From NCBI GenBank assembly GCA_902512305.1, contig CABXIU010000005.1, positions 62,001-126,000 on the forward strand: a stretch of 64,000 nt of DNA. The letters are read 5' to 3'. The stretch comes from an uncultured Gammaproteobacteria bacterium. Lineage in GTDB: Bacteria > Pseudomonadota > Gammaproteobacteria > PS1 > Pseudothioglobaceae. Position 1 is the first letter of the stretch; each line of letters opens with the position of its first letter. The translations under genes were made by a program, and so were the position numbers. Positions 54,008 through 63,412 of this stretch are shown one piece after another. The notes beneath the pieces are model-generated. The model did not search any database, had not been told where the DNA came from, and saw only the letters and a program-made list of their open reading frames with translations.

Positions 54008-55158
54008 TGTCTGTTATATTAAGTATCTATTTTCCAGTTTTTTTGTTGTTGTCTCTTTTTTCAATAGTAACTATTGATAGGGAGGGTTCTAGATATATTA
54101 ATTTGTATCTAGCGTTTTCACTTATACTCCTTGTGCTGCTTGCAGCATTAAGAGACTTAAGCCCTGATCAGATAACATATGCTATAGTTTTTGAGCATAC
54201 AAATTCATTACTCGAGTGGTTTAAGAATGGTAGTAATTTTAATCATAGCAAATTAATACAGTACAATCCGGGTTTTTTGACTTTCTTATCAATCATTAAG
54301 GTATTCACAAGTAATGCGACACTGATGTTTTTAACGATTGCTTTTAGCAATGTTTGGATGGTTATATATTCATGTAAAAAATTATCACCATACCCTGTGC
54401 TGAGTGTTTTGATCTATTATTCTTGGTTTTATTATAGTAACCTTGGTGCCCTTAGGCACGCCGTCTTGGTTGCAGTATTGATGCTTCTTCTTGTTGTAGT
54501 TATTAATAACAAAGCAATTAAATCATTTTTGCTGTATTTATATGCTATGACTATACATAAGGTTGGCGCATTTGTCTTATCAATATATTTATTGAAAAAA
54601 TTAAAATTTAAAAGTAAGAGCTACTCCTTCTTTCTGATTGTTGCATTTGCAATTGGATTTTTTGGCGGTATTTCATACCTTGCAATTGATTTGCTATATC
54701 AGTTTCTTCCTGGATCTTGGCAAGAAAAAATAGATGCGCATGTTGCATGGGGCTTATTTAGTGGGAAGGAGGACCTGTTTCGTGGCCAAGTGATCAAACA
54801 GATGGCTATATTGGTAGCTTGCTTGTTTTATTTTTCTCCACTAACAAAGCGTTATTCTGATAAATTTAATATTTTATTTGGAACATACCTCGTCAGCACA
54901 GTTAGTTTGTTTTTATTCGTAGATTTTAAACTTATTGGAGATCGAGTTTCAAATCTATTAGGTGTTGTGGAAATAATTTTAATTCCAATGTTATTATCTA
55001 TTGTCATTTCCCGTGATCGATTTTATGCCTTACTGCTTATTATTATTGTAATGTTCTTACAGATAACGTTGTTGTATGGCGAACAGTTTTATTACTACAA
55101 ATCTATTCTTAATTCTACAGAATATTATGATATTGAAGAATATTTAAGTAATGACTAA
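54007..55158 (+). CDS. EpsG-family O-antigen polymerase (Wzy-like)
   Basis: Polytopic membrane protein of 383 aa with about ten to eleven helices. LAALRDLSPDQITYAIVFEH near residue 40 has the R-x(n)-D-x-x-Y segment of EpsG-type polymerases, followed by NPGFLTFLSIIK. LGALRHAVLVAVLMLLL near 148 and AMTIHKVGAFVLSIYLL near 178 correspond to the conserved RQ/Hx and H segments. It would polymerise repeat units in the periplasm. It is followed directly by two GT4 genes with overlaps of 8 bases. Confidence 0.75.
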   Translation: MSVILSIYFPVFLLLSLFSIVTIDREGSRYINLYLAFSLILLVLLAALRDLSPDQITYAIVFEHTNSLLEWFKNGSNFNHSKLIQYNPGFLTFLSIIKVFTSNATLMFLTIAFSNVWMVIYSCKKLSPYPVLSVLIYYSWFYYSNLGALRHAVLVAVLMLLLVVVINNKAIKSFLLYLYAMTIHKVGAFVLSIYLLKKLKFKSKSYSFFLIVAFAIGFFGGISYLAIDLLYQFLPGSWQEKIDAHVAWGLFSGKEDLFRGQVIKQMAILVACLFYFSPLTKRYSDKFNILFGTYLVSTVSLFLFVDFKLIGDRVSNLLGVVEIILIPMLLSIVISRDRFYALLLIIIVMFLQITLLYGEQFYYYKSILNSTEYYDIEEYLSND

Positions 55159-56338
55159 AAATAAACATATAAATGTGTTGATGGTTGTAGCAAATTATCC
55201 GTATCCTATAGTTGGAGGTTTGGAGAAACAGGCGCATGAACTGTCTAAATTGTTAATAAATAAAAATATTAAAATAACTATTTTGTCAGGTAAGTTTGCC
55301 CCATCGCAAAATAGATATGAATTAATAGATAATGTACCTGTCCATAGATTGACTTGGCCTGAGAGTAGGATTATTAGGTACAGCATTTTGCCTTTTAGGC
55401 TGCTATATTTCTTTCTGAAAAACAAAAATGATTTTGATATCGTACATCTACATACTTTAAGTTGGCTTAGTATTTATGCCCTATTAGTGGCAAAAGTATT
55501 AAATAAGTACACTGTCTTGAAATTAGCTAATGTTGGCGAATTTGGGTTAACTGGGTTGAGTAATTCATTCCTAGGTGCCCTGAAGCTTAGAATTGTAAAA
55601 ATGTCTGATACTCTAGTCTCAATGTCCCATATAAGTAAACAAGAAGCTATAGATATTGGTTATCCAGTGGGTAGAGTATTCATGACACCAAATGGTATCT
55701 CCTTAAATAGTGATTTAACTAAAATATATTCTCATAAGTCTGATATTTGTACTGTTGTATTTGTTGGAAGGTTGGATTATCAGAAAAATCTAGAATCATT
55801 TTTATATGTATGGAATAAAATCAAACTCAATATCGCCCAAGATACTGTTCTTGAAATATGGGGTGATGGCAAACTCAGGAAAAAATTGGAGGCTCTTTCT
55901 GAAACTTTGAATCTTTATGACAGTATTATATTCAGAGGGAGTGTGACTTCTGTTCAGTCAAAATTGAAAAAAGTAGATATTTTTGTTTTGCCATCGCTTG
56001 CGGAAGGAAATTCTAATGCAATTTTAGAGGCTATGGCTGTCGGATTGCCAGTGATTTCGACTAATGTCGGTGGCACATTGATGCAGGTTGGTTGTGAAGG
56101 TGCTAAGTACATATCGGAACCTAATGATGATCTTGAGTTATATCTTAATCTCAAGAATATGATTGAAGATGGTGAATTAAGAATAAGGATTGGAAAAGCT
56201 ATGTATAGTCGAGTAGACAAATACTTTAAAATGGATACAATTGCAGATGGATATATTTCTATGTATTCCTACCTTGTCTCAGGCAAAAAGAATCAAATTG
56301 TAAAATTAACTAATAAAGTTTTCGCTGATAATGGTTGA
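55151..56338 (+). CDS. Family 4 glycosyltransferase
   Basis: GT-B enzyme of 395 aa. NYPYPIVGGLEKQAHELSKL near residue 14 is the acceptor Gly loop. FVGRLDYQKNLESFL near 205 and PSLAEGNSNAILEAMAVGLP near 280 (EX7E) form the donor domain. The stop overlaps the next start by 8 bases, so both are translated together. Specificity unknown. Confidence 0.86.
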   Translation: MTKNKHINVLMVVANYPYPIVGGLEKQAHELSKLLINKNIKITILSGKFAPSQNRYELIDNVPVHRLTWPESRIIRYSILPFRLLYFFLKNKNDFDIVHLHTLSWLSIYALLVAKVLNKYTVLKLANVGEFGLTGLSNSFLGALKLRIVKMSDTLVSMSHISKQEAIDIGYPVGRVFMTPNGISLNSDLTKIYSHKSDICTVVFVGRLDYQKNLESFLYVWNKIKLNIAQDTVLEIWGDGKLRKKLEALSETLNLYDSIIFRGSVTSVQSKLKKVDIFVLPSLAEGNSNAILEAMAVGLPVISTNVGGTLMQVGCEGAKYISEPNDDLELYLNLKNMIEDGELRIRIGKAMYSRVDKYFKMDTIADGYISMYSYLVSGKKNQIVKLTNKVFADNG

Positions 56339-57485
56339 AGTTCTTACTTTCAATCATCATTACTATCCTGGCTATAAATCAGGGGGTGCATTGAGAACAA
56401 TTGTAAATATGGTCGAACAGATCGGTAATAATATCCAATTTAATATTGTCACATCAGACAGAGATCTTGGAGACTTTAAAGCTTATAGTGGCATCAAAAT
56501 TAATCGATGGCATAAAGTAGGTAATGCTAATGTTTATTACAAGAATGAAGTGAGTTCTTTCTTTGAATTAATCAAAATTATTAACAATGCGGATTATGAC
56601 CTGGTTTATTTGAATAGTTTCTTCGACTATAATTATTCCATCAAAATTTTATTATGCTTACGATTAATAAAATCAAACAAGAAAATAATTATAGCGCCTA
56701 GAGGAGAATTTTCGAAAGGTGCCATGAATATCAAAAAGCACAGAAAAAAGCTATTTCTGATATTAGCTAGGGTTTCTAGAATATATAATAATGTGCTTTG
56801 GCAGGCGTCATCTCAGTATGAGAAGGGCGATATTGAAAGCATCTGTATGCCTGGAAGAGTGGCTATAGTGCCTGATATGCCCCCTATGCCAGTTAGCTAT
56901 TTTGATAACACTAGAAAAAAAGTAGATGGACAACTGAAATTATGCTTTATTTCTCGAATAAGCAGAATAAAGAACCTCGATTTTGCATTAAAGGTATTAT
57001 CTGAATTGGATATTCATGTTGAGTTTGATATATACGGACCGATTGAGGATGAATCCTACTGGTCTGAATGTAAATTGCTTATAGACAATATTTCAAACGA
57101 TGTCATCATTCGTTATTGTGGATTAATTAATCATAATGATGTGATTGATGTTTTTGGAGAATATGACTTGTTCTTTTTTCCTTCTCATGGAGAGAATTAT
57201 GGTCATATTATTTTGGAGTCAATGATATCAGGCACGCCTGCGTTAATTTCCGATATGACCCCTTGGACCAATTTTGAAAGTCATGGTATTGGTTGTGTTT
57301 CATCTTTGAATAATCGATGTAAATTTGCTGATTATATTAAGCATATTTATTCTATGAATGCGACTGAGTATTCTGATTTGAGAGAGAGAGTAAATCAATA
57401 TGCTATTAGTGTTTTAAGTGACAGGTCTGTAAAAGAGAAAAATATACAACTGTTTTCTAATGAAAAATCTAAGGTATCTTTGTAA
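56331..57485 (+). CDS. Family 4 glycosyltransferase
   Basis: 384 aa. FNHHYYPGYKSGGALRTIVNMV near the N-terminus is the acceptor loop (YKSGGxxR is common in GT4 from O-antigen clusters). APRGEFSKGAMNIKKHRKK near residue 122 and FISRISRIKNLDFAL near 212 follow. FPSHGENYGHIILESMISG near 283 is the EX7E motif. Overlaps the next gene by one base (TAATG). Confidence 0.86.
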   Translation: MVEVLTFNHHYYPGYKSGGALRTIVNMVEQIGNNIQFNIVTSDRDLGDFKAYSGIKINRWHKVGNANVYYKNEVSSFFELIKIINNADYDLVYLNSFFDYNYSIKILLCLRLIKSNKKIIIAPRGEFSKGAMNIKKHRKKLFLILARVSRIYNNVLWQASSQYEKGDIESICMPGRVAIVPDMPPMPVSYFDNTRKKVDGQLKLCFISRISRIKNLDFALKVLSELDIHVEFDIYGPIEDESYWSECKLLIDNISNDVIIRYCGLINHNDVIDVFGEYDLFFFPSHGENYGHIILESMISGTPALISDMTPWTNFESHGIGCVSSLNNRCKFADYIKHIYSMNATEYSDLRERVNQYAISVLSDRSVKEKNIQLFSNEKSKVSL

Positions 57486-58507
57486 TGTTTGATAATAAAA
57501 TATTATTAATTACTGGAGGTACAGGTTCATTTGGTAATGCTGTACTGAAGAAATTTTTGACTACAGACGTTAAAGAGGTGCGTATTTTTTCTAGAGATGA
57601 GCTTAAGCAAGATGATATGAGAAGGTTTTACAATAACGATAAAGTTAAATTCTATATTGGCGATGTCAGAGATAAATACTCAACTGATGATGCAATGAGG
57701 GGAGTTGATTATGTTTTCCATGCGGCTGCACTTAAGCAAGTACCATCGTGCGAGTTTTATCCAATGCAGGCAGTTAAAACTAACATTATTGGTACTGAAA
57801 ATTTATTAAATTCAGCTATTTTAGCTGGTGTTAAAAAAGTTATTGCACTGAGTACAGATAAAGCGGTTTATCCAATAAATGCAATGGGCATCAGTAAGGC
57901 TATGATGGAAAGAGTGATTGTATCAAAAGGTAGAAATGTAAAAGACACTATGATTGCTTGTACTAGATATGGCAACGTGATGGCTAGTCGTGGTTCGGTT
58001 ATTCCGTTATTTATCGATCAGGTAAGGAATGGAAAGCCTATAACTATTACAGATCCTAATATGACCAGATTTATGATGACTCTAGATCAGGCTGTAGATT
58101 TGGTGTTATTTGCATTTGACAAAGGACAGAGCGGTGATATTTTTGTGCAGAAAGCTCCCGCTGCAACTATTGAATTACTTGCTAATACTATGAAAAATGT
58201 TCTAGGTGTCCCTGACCACAAAGTGAAAACTATTGGTACAAGGCATGGTGAGAAACTGTACGAAACTTTACTGACGAAAGAGGAAATGTTGAAAGCAATT
58301 GATATGGGTGATTATTATCGTATTCCAGCTGATACAAGAGATCTAAACTATAACCAGTTTTTTGAAGAGGGTGAAGAGGTTGCTAAAGAAGCAGGTGAAT
58401 ACCATTCCCACAATACCAGCAGACTGAATGAGGAGGAGTTGACAGAGTTGCTGTTGAGTATTAGAGAGATTCAGGACGATTTAAAGGGGTTCAAGAAAAA
58501 TGGATAA
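57485..58507 (+). CDS. fnlA: UDP-GlcNAc 4,6-dehydratase/5-epimerase (FnlA/WbjB/CapE-like)
   Basis: 340 aa. LITGGTGSFGNAVLKKF near residue 7 binds NAD(P), and FHAAALKQVPSCEFYPMQAVKTN near 78 has the active-site Lys. MGISKAMMERV near residue 138 carries Met where most SDRs have Tyr, exactly as in CapE/FnlA. It makes a UDP-4-keto-6-deoxy-L-hexosamine, the entry to L-FucNAc, L-RhaNAc or L-QuiNAc. It overlaps the epimerase gene by 8 bases. Confidence 0.9.
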   Translation: MFDNKILLITGGTGSFGNAVLKKFLTTDVKEVRIFSRDELKQDDMRRFYNNDKVKFYIGDVRDKYSTDDAMRGVDYVFHAAALKQVPSCEFYPMQAVKTNIIGTENLLNSAILAGVKKVIALSTDKAVYPINAMGISKAMMERVIVSKGRNVKDTMIACTRYGNVMASRGSVIPLFIDQVRNGKPITITDPNMTRFMMTLDQAVDLVLFAFDKGQSGDIFVQKAPAATIELLANTMKNVLGVPDHKVKTIGTRHGEKLYETLLTKEEMLKAIDMGDYYRIPADTRDLNYNQFFEEGEEVAKEAGEYHSHNTSRLNEEELTELLLSIREIQDDLKGFKKNG

Positions 58508-59636
58508 GCTGAAGGTAATGACTATTGTAGGCACTAGGCCGGAAATCATTAAGCTTAGTCAAGTAATGAAAGAGCTGGATCGACATGTAGATCATACAAT
58601 AGTTCATACTGGTCAGAATTATGATTATGAACTAAATGAATTATTCTTTGAACAGTTAGATATTAGAAAGCCTGATATCTTCTTGGAGGCTCTTAAAGGT
58701 ACGCCATCAGAAACTATTGGAGATATTATTGCAAAGGCCGATAAGGTCTTTGATGAAATGCAGCCGGATGCCTTATTAATTTATGGAGATACCAACAGTT
58801 GTTTAAGTGTTATTCCTGCAAAGAGGAGAAAGATACCAATCTTTCATATGGAGGCGGGTAATCGATGTTTTGACCAAAGAGTTCCAGAAGAAGTTAATAG
58901 AAAAATTGTAGATCATTTGAGTGATATCAACCTACCTCTTTCCGAACATGCAAGAGATTACTTGATTGCAGAAGGCATTAAACCTGAAACAATTATTAAA
59001 ACTGGTTCGCCGATGACAGAAGTTTTAACTGTCAATATGGAAAAGATTAAATCTAGCGATATTCTAGTAAGAGAAGGGCTAAAGCCAAAAGCATATATTG
59101 TTATGAGTATCCATAGAGAAGAAAATGTTGACTCGCCTAAAAACTTTAGTGACTTACTTGAATCAATTGATGAGCTGGCTAAGAAATATAAAATGCCAAT
59201 TATTATTTCTACACACCCAAGAACAAAAAAGAAATTGGAAGATATTGACTACCAAAACAAGAATCCCTTAATTAGATTCTCGAAGCCTTATGGTTTTCAT
59301 GAGTATAACAACCTGCAAATGAATGCATTTTGTGTGATTTCAGATAGTGGAACTATTGCTGAAGAGGGGTCAATACTGAATTTACCTGCTGTCACAATAC
59401 GCCAGGCGCACGAAAGACCTGAAGGTATGGATGAAACAACTGTAATCATGTCCGGTTTGAATAAGACTAGAGTTATTCATGCAGTTGAAGTTGCAACAGG
59501 TCATAATTCGCAAGATATTAGAGCTATAAAGCCTGTCAAAGATTACGAAGTTGATAATGTCTCTAAAAAGATCTTAAGAATCATCTTGTCATATGTTGAT
59601 TATGTAAACAGAACTGTCTGGAATAAAGAGGTATAG
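58500..59636 (+). CDS. fnlC: UDP-N-acetylglucosamine 2-epimerase family (FnlC/WbjD/CapG/WbvD-like)
   Basis: Non-hydrolysing 2-epimerase of 378 aa. IVGTRPEIIKLSQVMKEL near residue 8 is the signature. VHTGQNYDYELNELFFEQL and HMEAGNRCFDQRVPEEVNRK near 118 are characteristic of the group acting on 6-deoxy-hexosamines. SDSGTIAEEGSILNLPA near 281 closes the active site. Here it sits before, not after, the reductase gene. It completes UDP-L-FucNAc or UDP-L-QuiNAc. Confidence 0.88.
   Translation: MDKLKVMTIVGTRPEIIKLSQVMKELDRHVDHTIVHTGQNYDYELNELFFEQLDIRKPDIFLEALKGTPSETIGDIIAKADKVFDEMQPDALLIYGDTNSCLSVIPAKRRKIPIFHMEAGNRCFDQRVPEEVNRKIVDHLSDINLPLSEHARDYLIAEGIKPETIIKTGSPMTEVLTVNMEKIKSSDILVREGLKPKAYIVMSIHREENVDSPKNFSDLLESIDELAKKYKMPIIISTHPRTKKKLEDIDYQNKNPLIRFSKPYGFHEYNNLQMNAFCVISDSGTIAEEGSILNLPAVTIRQAHERPEGMDETTVIMSGLNKTRVIHAVEVATGHNSQDIRAIKPVKDYEVDNVSKKILRIILSYVDYVNRTVWNKEV
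59628..59631 (+). promoter_or_regulatory. Ribosome-binding site deciding a TTG start
   Basis: GAGG, 7 bases before the TTG at 59639, inside the end of the epimerase gene, supports that TTG as the start of the reductase. Confidence 0.45.
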
Positions 59637-59638
59637 TT

Positions 59639-60499
59639 TTGTATAAGACTCTTGTTCTTGGCTCTGCAGGTTTAATAGGTCATCAGGTTTATAATTATTT
59701 GAATGATAGCAATAATTATGAGCTATACAATATATCATATCGAAATAAATTTCAAGATGATACAATCTTGTTAGATGCCAGAGATGAGAAACATTTTATT
59801 GATAAAGTAATAAGTATCAGACCACATTACATTATTAACTGTATGGGTATTTTGATTAATGGATCAGACAAAGATCCTGAAAATGCTATCTTTCTCAACT
59901 CATATATGCCGCATAGATTGGCCAGACTGGCAGATAAAATTAATGCAAAATTAATCCATATATCAACTGACTGCGTTTTCTCAGGTGACAAGAAAGGACC
60001 GTATGTTGAAACTGATGAGAAGGATGGAAGAGGTATATATGCCAAAACTAAAGGGCTCGGGGAAGTTGTTAATAACAAGCACCTTACTTTAAGAACCTCG
60101 GTTGTAGGTCCTGAATTAAAAACTGATGGAGAGGAATTGTTTCATTGGTTTATGAGTCAAAAAAGTGACATTTCTGGTTTTACTAAAGCGATTTGGTCAG
60201 GTGTTACTTCAATAGAGCTTGCAAAGGCTGTTAAGTGGGCAATTGATAATGAAGTAACAGGCTTATACCATGTGACTAATAACTCTTCAATTAGTAAGTA
60301 TGACCTTCTTAAATTGTTCCAAAAGTATACAAAAAAAGATATTAGCATTAGGCCAGTGTATGGAAAAAATGTCGATAAGAGTTATATTGATACTAGATTA
60401 TTAATGAACTACGAAATCCCATCTTACGATCAAATGATTTCTAATATGGTTAGTTTGATTTCTGACAACGTGACACTGTATTCCCAATATAAACTATGA
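59639..60499 (+). CDS. RmlD-like reductase for L-hexosamine synthesis (WbvR-like)
   Basis: 286 aa SDR. VLGSAGLIGHQVYNYL near residue 6 binds the cofactor, LIHISTDCVFSGDKKGPYVE near 101 holds the catalytic Thr, and GIYAKTKGLGEVV near 128 has Tyr-x3-Lys. FnlB/WbjC/CapF reductases of the L-FucNAc pathway are about 370 aa with a C-terminal cupin domain; that domain is absent here. This favours the RmlD-like WbvR branch leading to UDP-L-QuiNAc. Stop overlaps the next start (ATGA). Confidence 0.78.
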   Translation: MYKTLVLGSAGLIGHQVYNYLNDSNNYELYNISYRNKFQDDTILLDARDEKHFIDKVISIRPHYIINCMGILINGSDKDPENAIFLNSYMPHRLARLADKINAKLIHISTDCVFSGDKKGPYVETDEKDGRGIYAKTKGLGEVVNNKHLTLRTSVVGPELKTDGEELFHWFMSQKSDISGFTKAIWSGVTSIELAKAVKWAIDNEVTGLYHVTNNSSISKYDLLKLFQKYTKKDISIRPVYGKNVDKSYIDTRLLMNYEIPSYDQMISNMVSLISDNVTLYSQYKL

Positions 60500-61689
60500 A
60501 GATAGCGATAATAACTGATTCATTTCCACCATTAAAAAATTCTGGTGCAGCTCAAGTTATGGATTTGGCGGAAGAGTTTAAAAGACAAGGTAATCAAGTA
60601 ACTGTTATAACTCCTTCTTCAGAAATTATTGTAAATTTCTTAATAGACATTATAGAAAATATACAAATCATAAGAGTCAAATCTCCAAAATTTAGAGATG
60701 TTAGTTATATTCGTAGAGTTATTGGTGAATTTTTAATGCCTTTTTCGATGATTTATAAATTAAATCGAAGTTCCGTCTCTCTTAGTCAATTTGATGGAGT
60801 GATTACTTATGCTCCATCAATATTCCTTGGTCCAGTTGCAAAAAAATTAAAAAAAGATAGTCAGTGCAAAAACTATCTTATCATAAGAGATATCTTTCCA
60901 CAGTGGGCAGTGGACTTGGGATTAATTAGTAATAATAGACCACCATATTTTTTTTTTAAATTAGTTGAAAAAAATCTTTATTCAACGGCAGATATTATTG
61001 GAATTCAAACACTTGCTAACATGCCTTATTTTCAAAAAGAGATACCTGGTAATGCGAATATAGAAGTATTACAAAATTGGTTGTCTAATGAAGAGAAGGG
61101 TGTAAATTATTGTAGTATTGAAATAGATAGCACAAAGCTTAAGGGGCGAACTATTTTTGTATATGCAGGAAATATGGGTGATGCTCAAGGACTTGAGATT
61201 TTTATTGATATCGCAGAAAAATTTTCTGGTAATACTAATGTAGGATTCTTATTTGTAGGAAGAGGGTTGGCATCAAATCGCCTGAAAATTGATGCTGAGA
61301 AAAGAAAACTTGAGAATATATTATTTTATAATGAAATAAGTCCTAAAGAGATATCTGGATTATATGAACAGTGTAGTTATGGAATTATTTCCTTAGATAA
61401 GAGGCATAAGACGCACAATATTCCAGGTAAATTTTTATCCTATATGCGCTCAGGTCTTCCTGTTTTAGCTGTTATTAATAAAAACAATGATTTAGAGAAA
61501 ATTATTCAAGAAAATAGTGTTGGTCTAGTGGCAACAAATCATTCTGTTAATCTATTAGTTGATAACATATATGAATTATTGAATAATTCATATAATGCTG
61601 AAGATATGAGGAAAAGGTGTCAGAAATTACATAATGAATTATTTTCTACAGAAAAAGTTGTGAAACAGATAGCACATGGATTGGTTTAA
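60496..61689 (+). CDS. Family 4 glycosyltransferase, WbuB-like
   Basis: 397 aa. TDSFPPLKNSGAAQVMDLAEEF near the N-terminus and IRDIFPQWAVDLGLI near 128 match WbuB, the L-FucNAc/L-QuiNAc transferase coded beside fnlABC. YAGNMGDAQGLEIFIDIAEKF near 225 and FVGRG follow; KTHNIPGKFLSYMRSGLPVLAV near 308 is the donor helix. It probably adds the deoxy-hexosamine made by the upstream genes. Overlaps the next gene by 14 bases. Confidence 0.84.
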   Translation: MKIAIITDSFPPLKNSGAAQVMDLAEEFKRQGNQVTVITPSSEIIVNFLIDIIENIQIIRVKSPKFRDVSYIRRVIGEFLMPFSMIYKLNRSSVSLSQFDGVITYAPSIFLGPVAKKLKKDSQCKNYLIIRDIFPQWAVDLGLISNNRPPYFFFKLVEKNLYSTADIIGIQTLANMPYFQKEIPGNANIEVLQNWLSNEEKGVNYCSIEIDSTKLKGRTIFVYAGNMGDAQGLEIFIDIAEKFSGNTNVGFLFVGRGLASNRLKIDAEKRKLENILFYNEISPKEISGLYEQCSYGIISLDKRHKTHNIPGKFLSYMRSGLPVLAVINKNNDLEKIIQENSVGLVATNHSVNLLVDNIYELLNNSYNAEDMRKRCQKLHNELFSTEKVVKQIAHGLV

Positions 61690-62686
61690 ATATTTAATTA
61701 TTCCTATTATTGCCTGTAGCTGGGTAGGTGTATTTCTATATAAAAAATATGCAATTTATATAGGAATAATTGCACTTCAAAATCATCGGACCCTTCATGA
61801 TAGTCCTATTCCAAGAGGTGGTGGAATTGTTTTTTCTATATTATTTATATTATTTTTATTATTGATCTGGCCTTACCTGGAATTATCAAATAATCTATTT
61901 TTAATACTTGGAGTGGGAGGAGGTTTGGCTTCACTATTTGGCTTTATAGATGACATTTTGAATATTAAAGCTAGAATTAAGTTAATTATTCAGTTGCTTC
62001 TTTCTGGGTTAGTGGTCTATTGGCTATATTTAGATAGTTTATTTGTAGGAAATTGGGTTCCGATTTATGTAATTATTATTGCCTGTTTATTTTTTATGGT
62101 CTGGATGATGAATGCTTATAATTTCATGGATGGAGTTGATGGAATGGCTTCTTCTGAAGCGATATTTTCGAGTTTAACTCTTGCTCTTATTCTATTTTTC
62201 ACCAATAGCTCTGTCGAATTAGCGCCTATTTTTATTTTAATTGCAGCAACAGTTAGTGGTTTTATTATCTTTAATTGGCCTCCAGCAACTATCTTTATGG
62301 GAGATGCAGGTAGTGTTTTTTTAGGCTATATCTTTGGATCTCTCTTAATATTTACGACATTTAGTGGCACTCTCTCTGTTTGGAACTGGCTGATAGTGTT
62401 TGGATGTTTCTTTGCGGATACTACTGTAACCCAAATTGTAAGGGTTATTTTCATTAAGAAGTGGTATTTGGCGCACCAAAGCCATGCTTATCAAAACTTT
62501 GCAAGGATAACTGGAAGTCACCTAAAGGCAACTCGAACTGTTACTCTTTATAATATAATTTGGATTTTACCGATTGCAATATGGTCGGCATTGCAGCCTG
62601 AAATGGAGATAATTGCTGCGATACTTGTCATTACTCCAGCATTGATAGTTGCTTATAAATATGGTCCATTATTATCTTCATCTTAG
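61676..62686 (+). CDS. Undecaprenyl-phosphate sugar-1-phosphate transferase (WbpL/WecA family)
   Basis: Integral membrane protein of 336 aa with about ten helices. It starts repeat-unit synthesis by transferring a HexNAc-1-phosphate to undecaprenyl phosphate. HDSPIPRGGGIVF near residue 42, FGFIDDILN near 90, NAYNFMDGVDGMASSE near 156 and IFMGDAGSVFLGYIFG near 203 are the family's catalytic motifs. The IPRGGG and VDGMAS forms are typical of WbpL. It lies beside the L-hexosamine cassette as in Pseudomonas. Confidence 0.88.
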   Translation: MDWFKYLIIPIIACSWVGVFLYKKYAIYIGIIALQNHRTLHDSPIPRGGGIVFSILFILFLLLIWPYLELSNNLFLILGVGGGLASLFGFIDDILNIKARIKLIIQLLLSGLVVYWLYLDSLFVGNWVPIYVIIIACLFFMVWMMNAYNFMDGVDGMASSEAIFSSLTLALILFFTNSSVELAPIFILIAATVSGFIIFNWPPATIFMGDAGSVFLGYIFGSLLIFTTFSGTLSVWNWLIVFGCFFADTTVTQIVRVIFIKKWYLAHQSHAYQNFARITGSHLKATRTVTLYNIIWILPIAIWSALQPEMEIIAAILVITPALIVAYKYGPLLSSS

Positions 62687-62701
62687 GAAAGAGGGTTAAA
62701 T

Positions 62702-63412
62702 ATGAATAATATTGAACTTAATGAGATTAGAAAAAAAATCGAACTAGATAAAGAAGATGCCTTAGAAAAAGCGTTTAAATTAATTTTGACAGGTGTAGAA
62801 GTTAGTAATCCTGAGTCTTTACATATTCGAGGTAAGGTTAGTTGTGGTGAGAATGTAAAAATTGAATTAAATGTAATTATTGAGGGTGATGTCAAACTCG
62901 GTGATAATGTTACAATAGGATCTCATAGTATTCTCAGAAATTGCATAATTGGTAAAGGAACTATTGTCAAACCATTTTCTCTTGTAGAAGGTTCAATTAT
63001 TGGTGAAAACTGCTTTATTGGCCCTTATGGGCGTATTCGTCCAGATGTATCGATTGGAGACAATGTATCAATTGGTAACTTTGTTGAGATTAAAAATTCT
63101 AATATTGCATCAAAGTGTCAAATTAATCATCATTCTTTTGTGGGAGATTCAGATTTGGCGGAGCAAGTTATAATTGGTGCGGGAGTTATTACTTGCAATC
63201 ATGATGGAGTTGGTATTAAACGAACTGAAATAAGTCGAGGGGTTTATGTAGGTTCAGGTTGTAATTTAGTGGCGCCATTAAAGATTAATGCCAATGCAAC
63301 AATTGCGGCTGGATCTACCATTACTGATGAGGTTGCACCTGATACATTGACAGTTGCTCGCTCTCGACAAGTACAGGTTGAGAATTGGAAGGGCTCAAAA
63401 TTAAGAAAATGA
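62702..63412 (+). CDS. Stand-alone GlmU-type acetyltransferase domain (left-handed beta helix)
   Basis: 236 aa that align with the C-terminal half of GlmU only. Residues 21-44 match the linker helix (LEKAFKLILTGVEV), and 45-215 form hexapeptide repeats. Conserved positions are R113 (RIRPD), K131 (VEIKN), H143 (the catalytic-base position) and N166 (TCNHDG); the Tyr three residues after the His is Phe146. The uridylyltransferase domain is absent and upstream DNA is a different gene. It may N-acetylate an amino sugar of the repeat unit. GAAAGAGGG ribosome site upstream. Confidence 0.78.
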   Translation: MNNIELNEIRKKIELDKEDALEKAFKLILTGVEVSNPESLHIRGKVSCGENVKIELNVIIEGDVKLGDNVTIGSHSILRNCIIGKGTIVKPFSLVEGSIIGENCFIGPYGRIRPDVSIGDNVSIGNFVEIKNSNIASKCQINHHSFVGDSDLAEQVIIGAGVITCNHDGVGIKRTEISRGVYVGSGCNLVAPLKINANATIAAGSTITDEVAPDTLTVARSRQVQVENWKGSKLRK

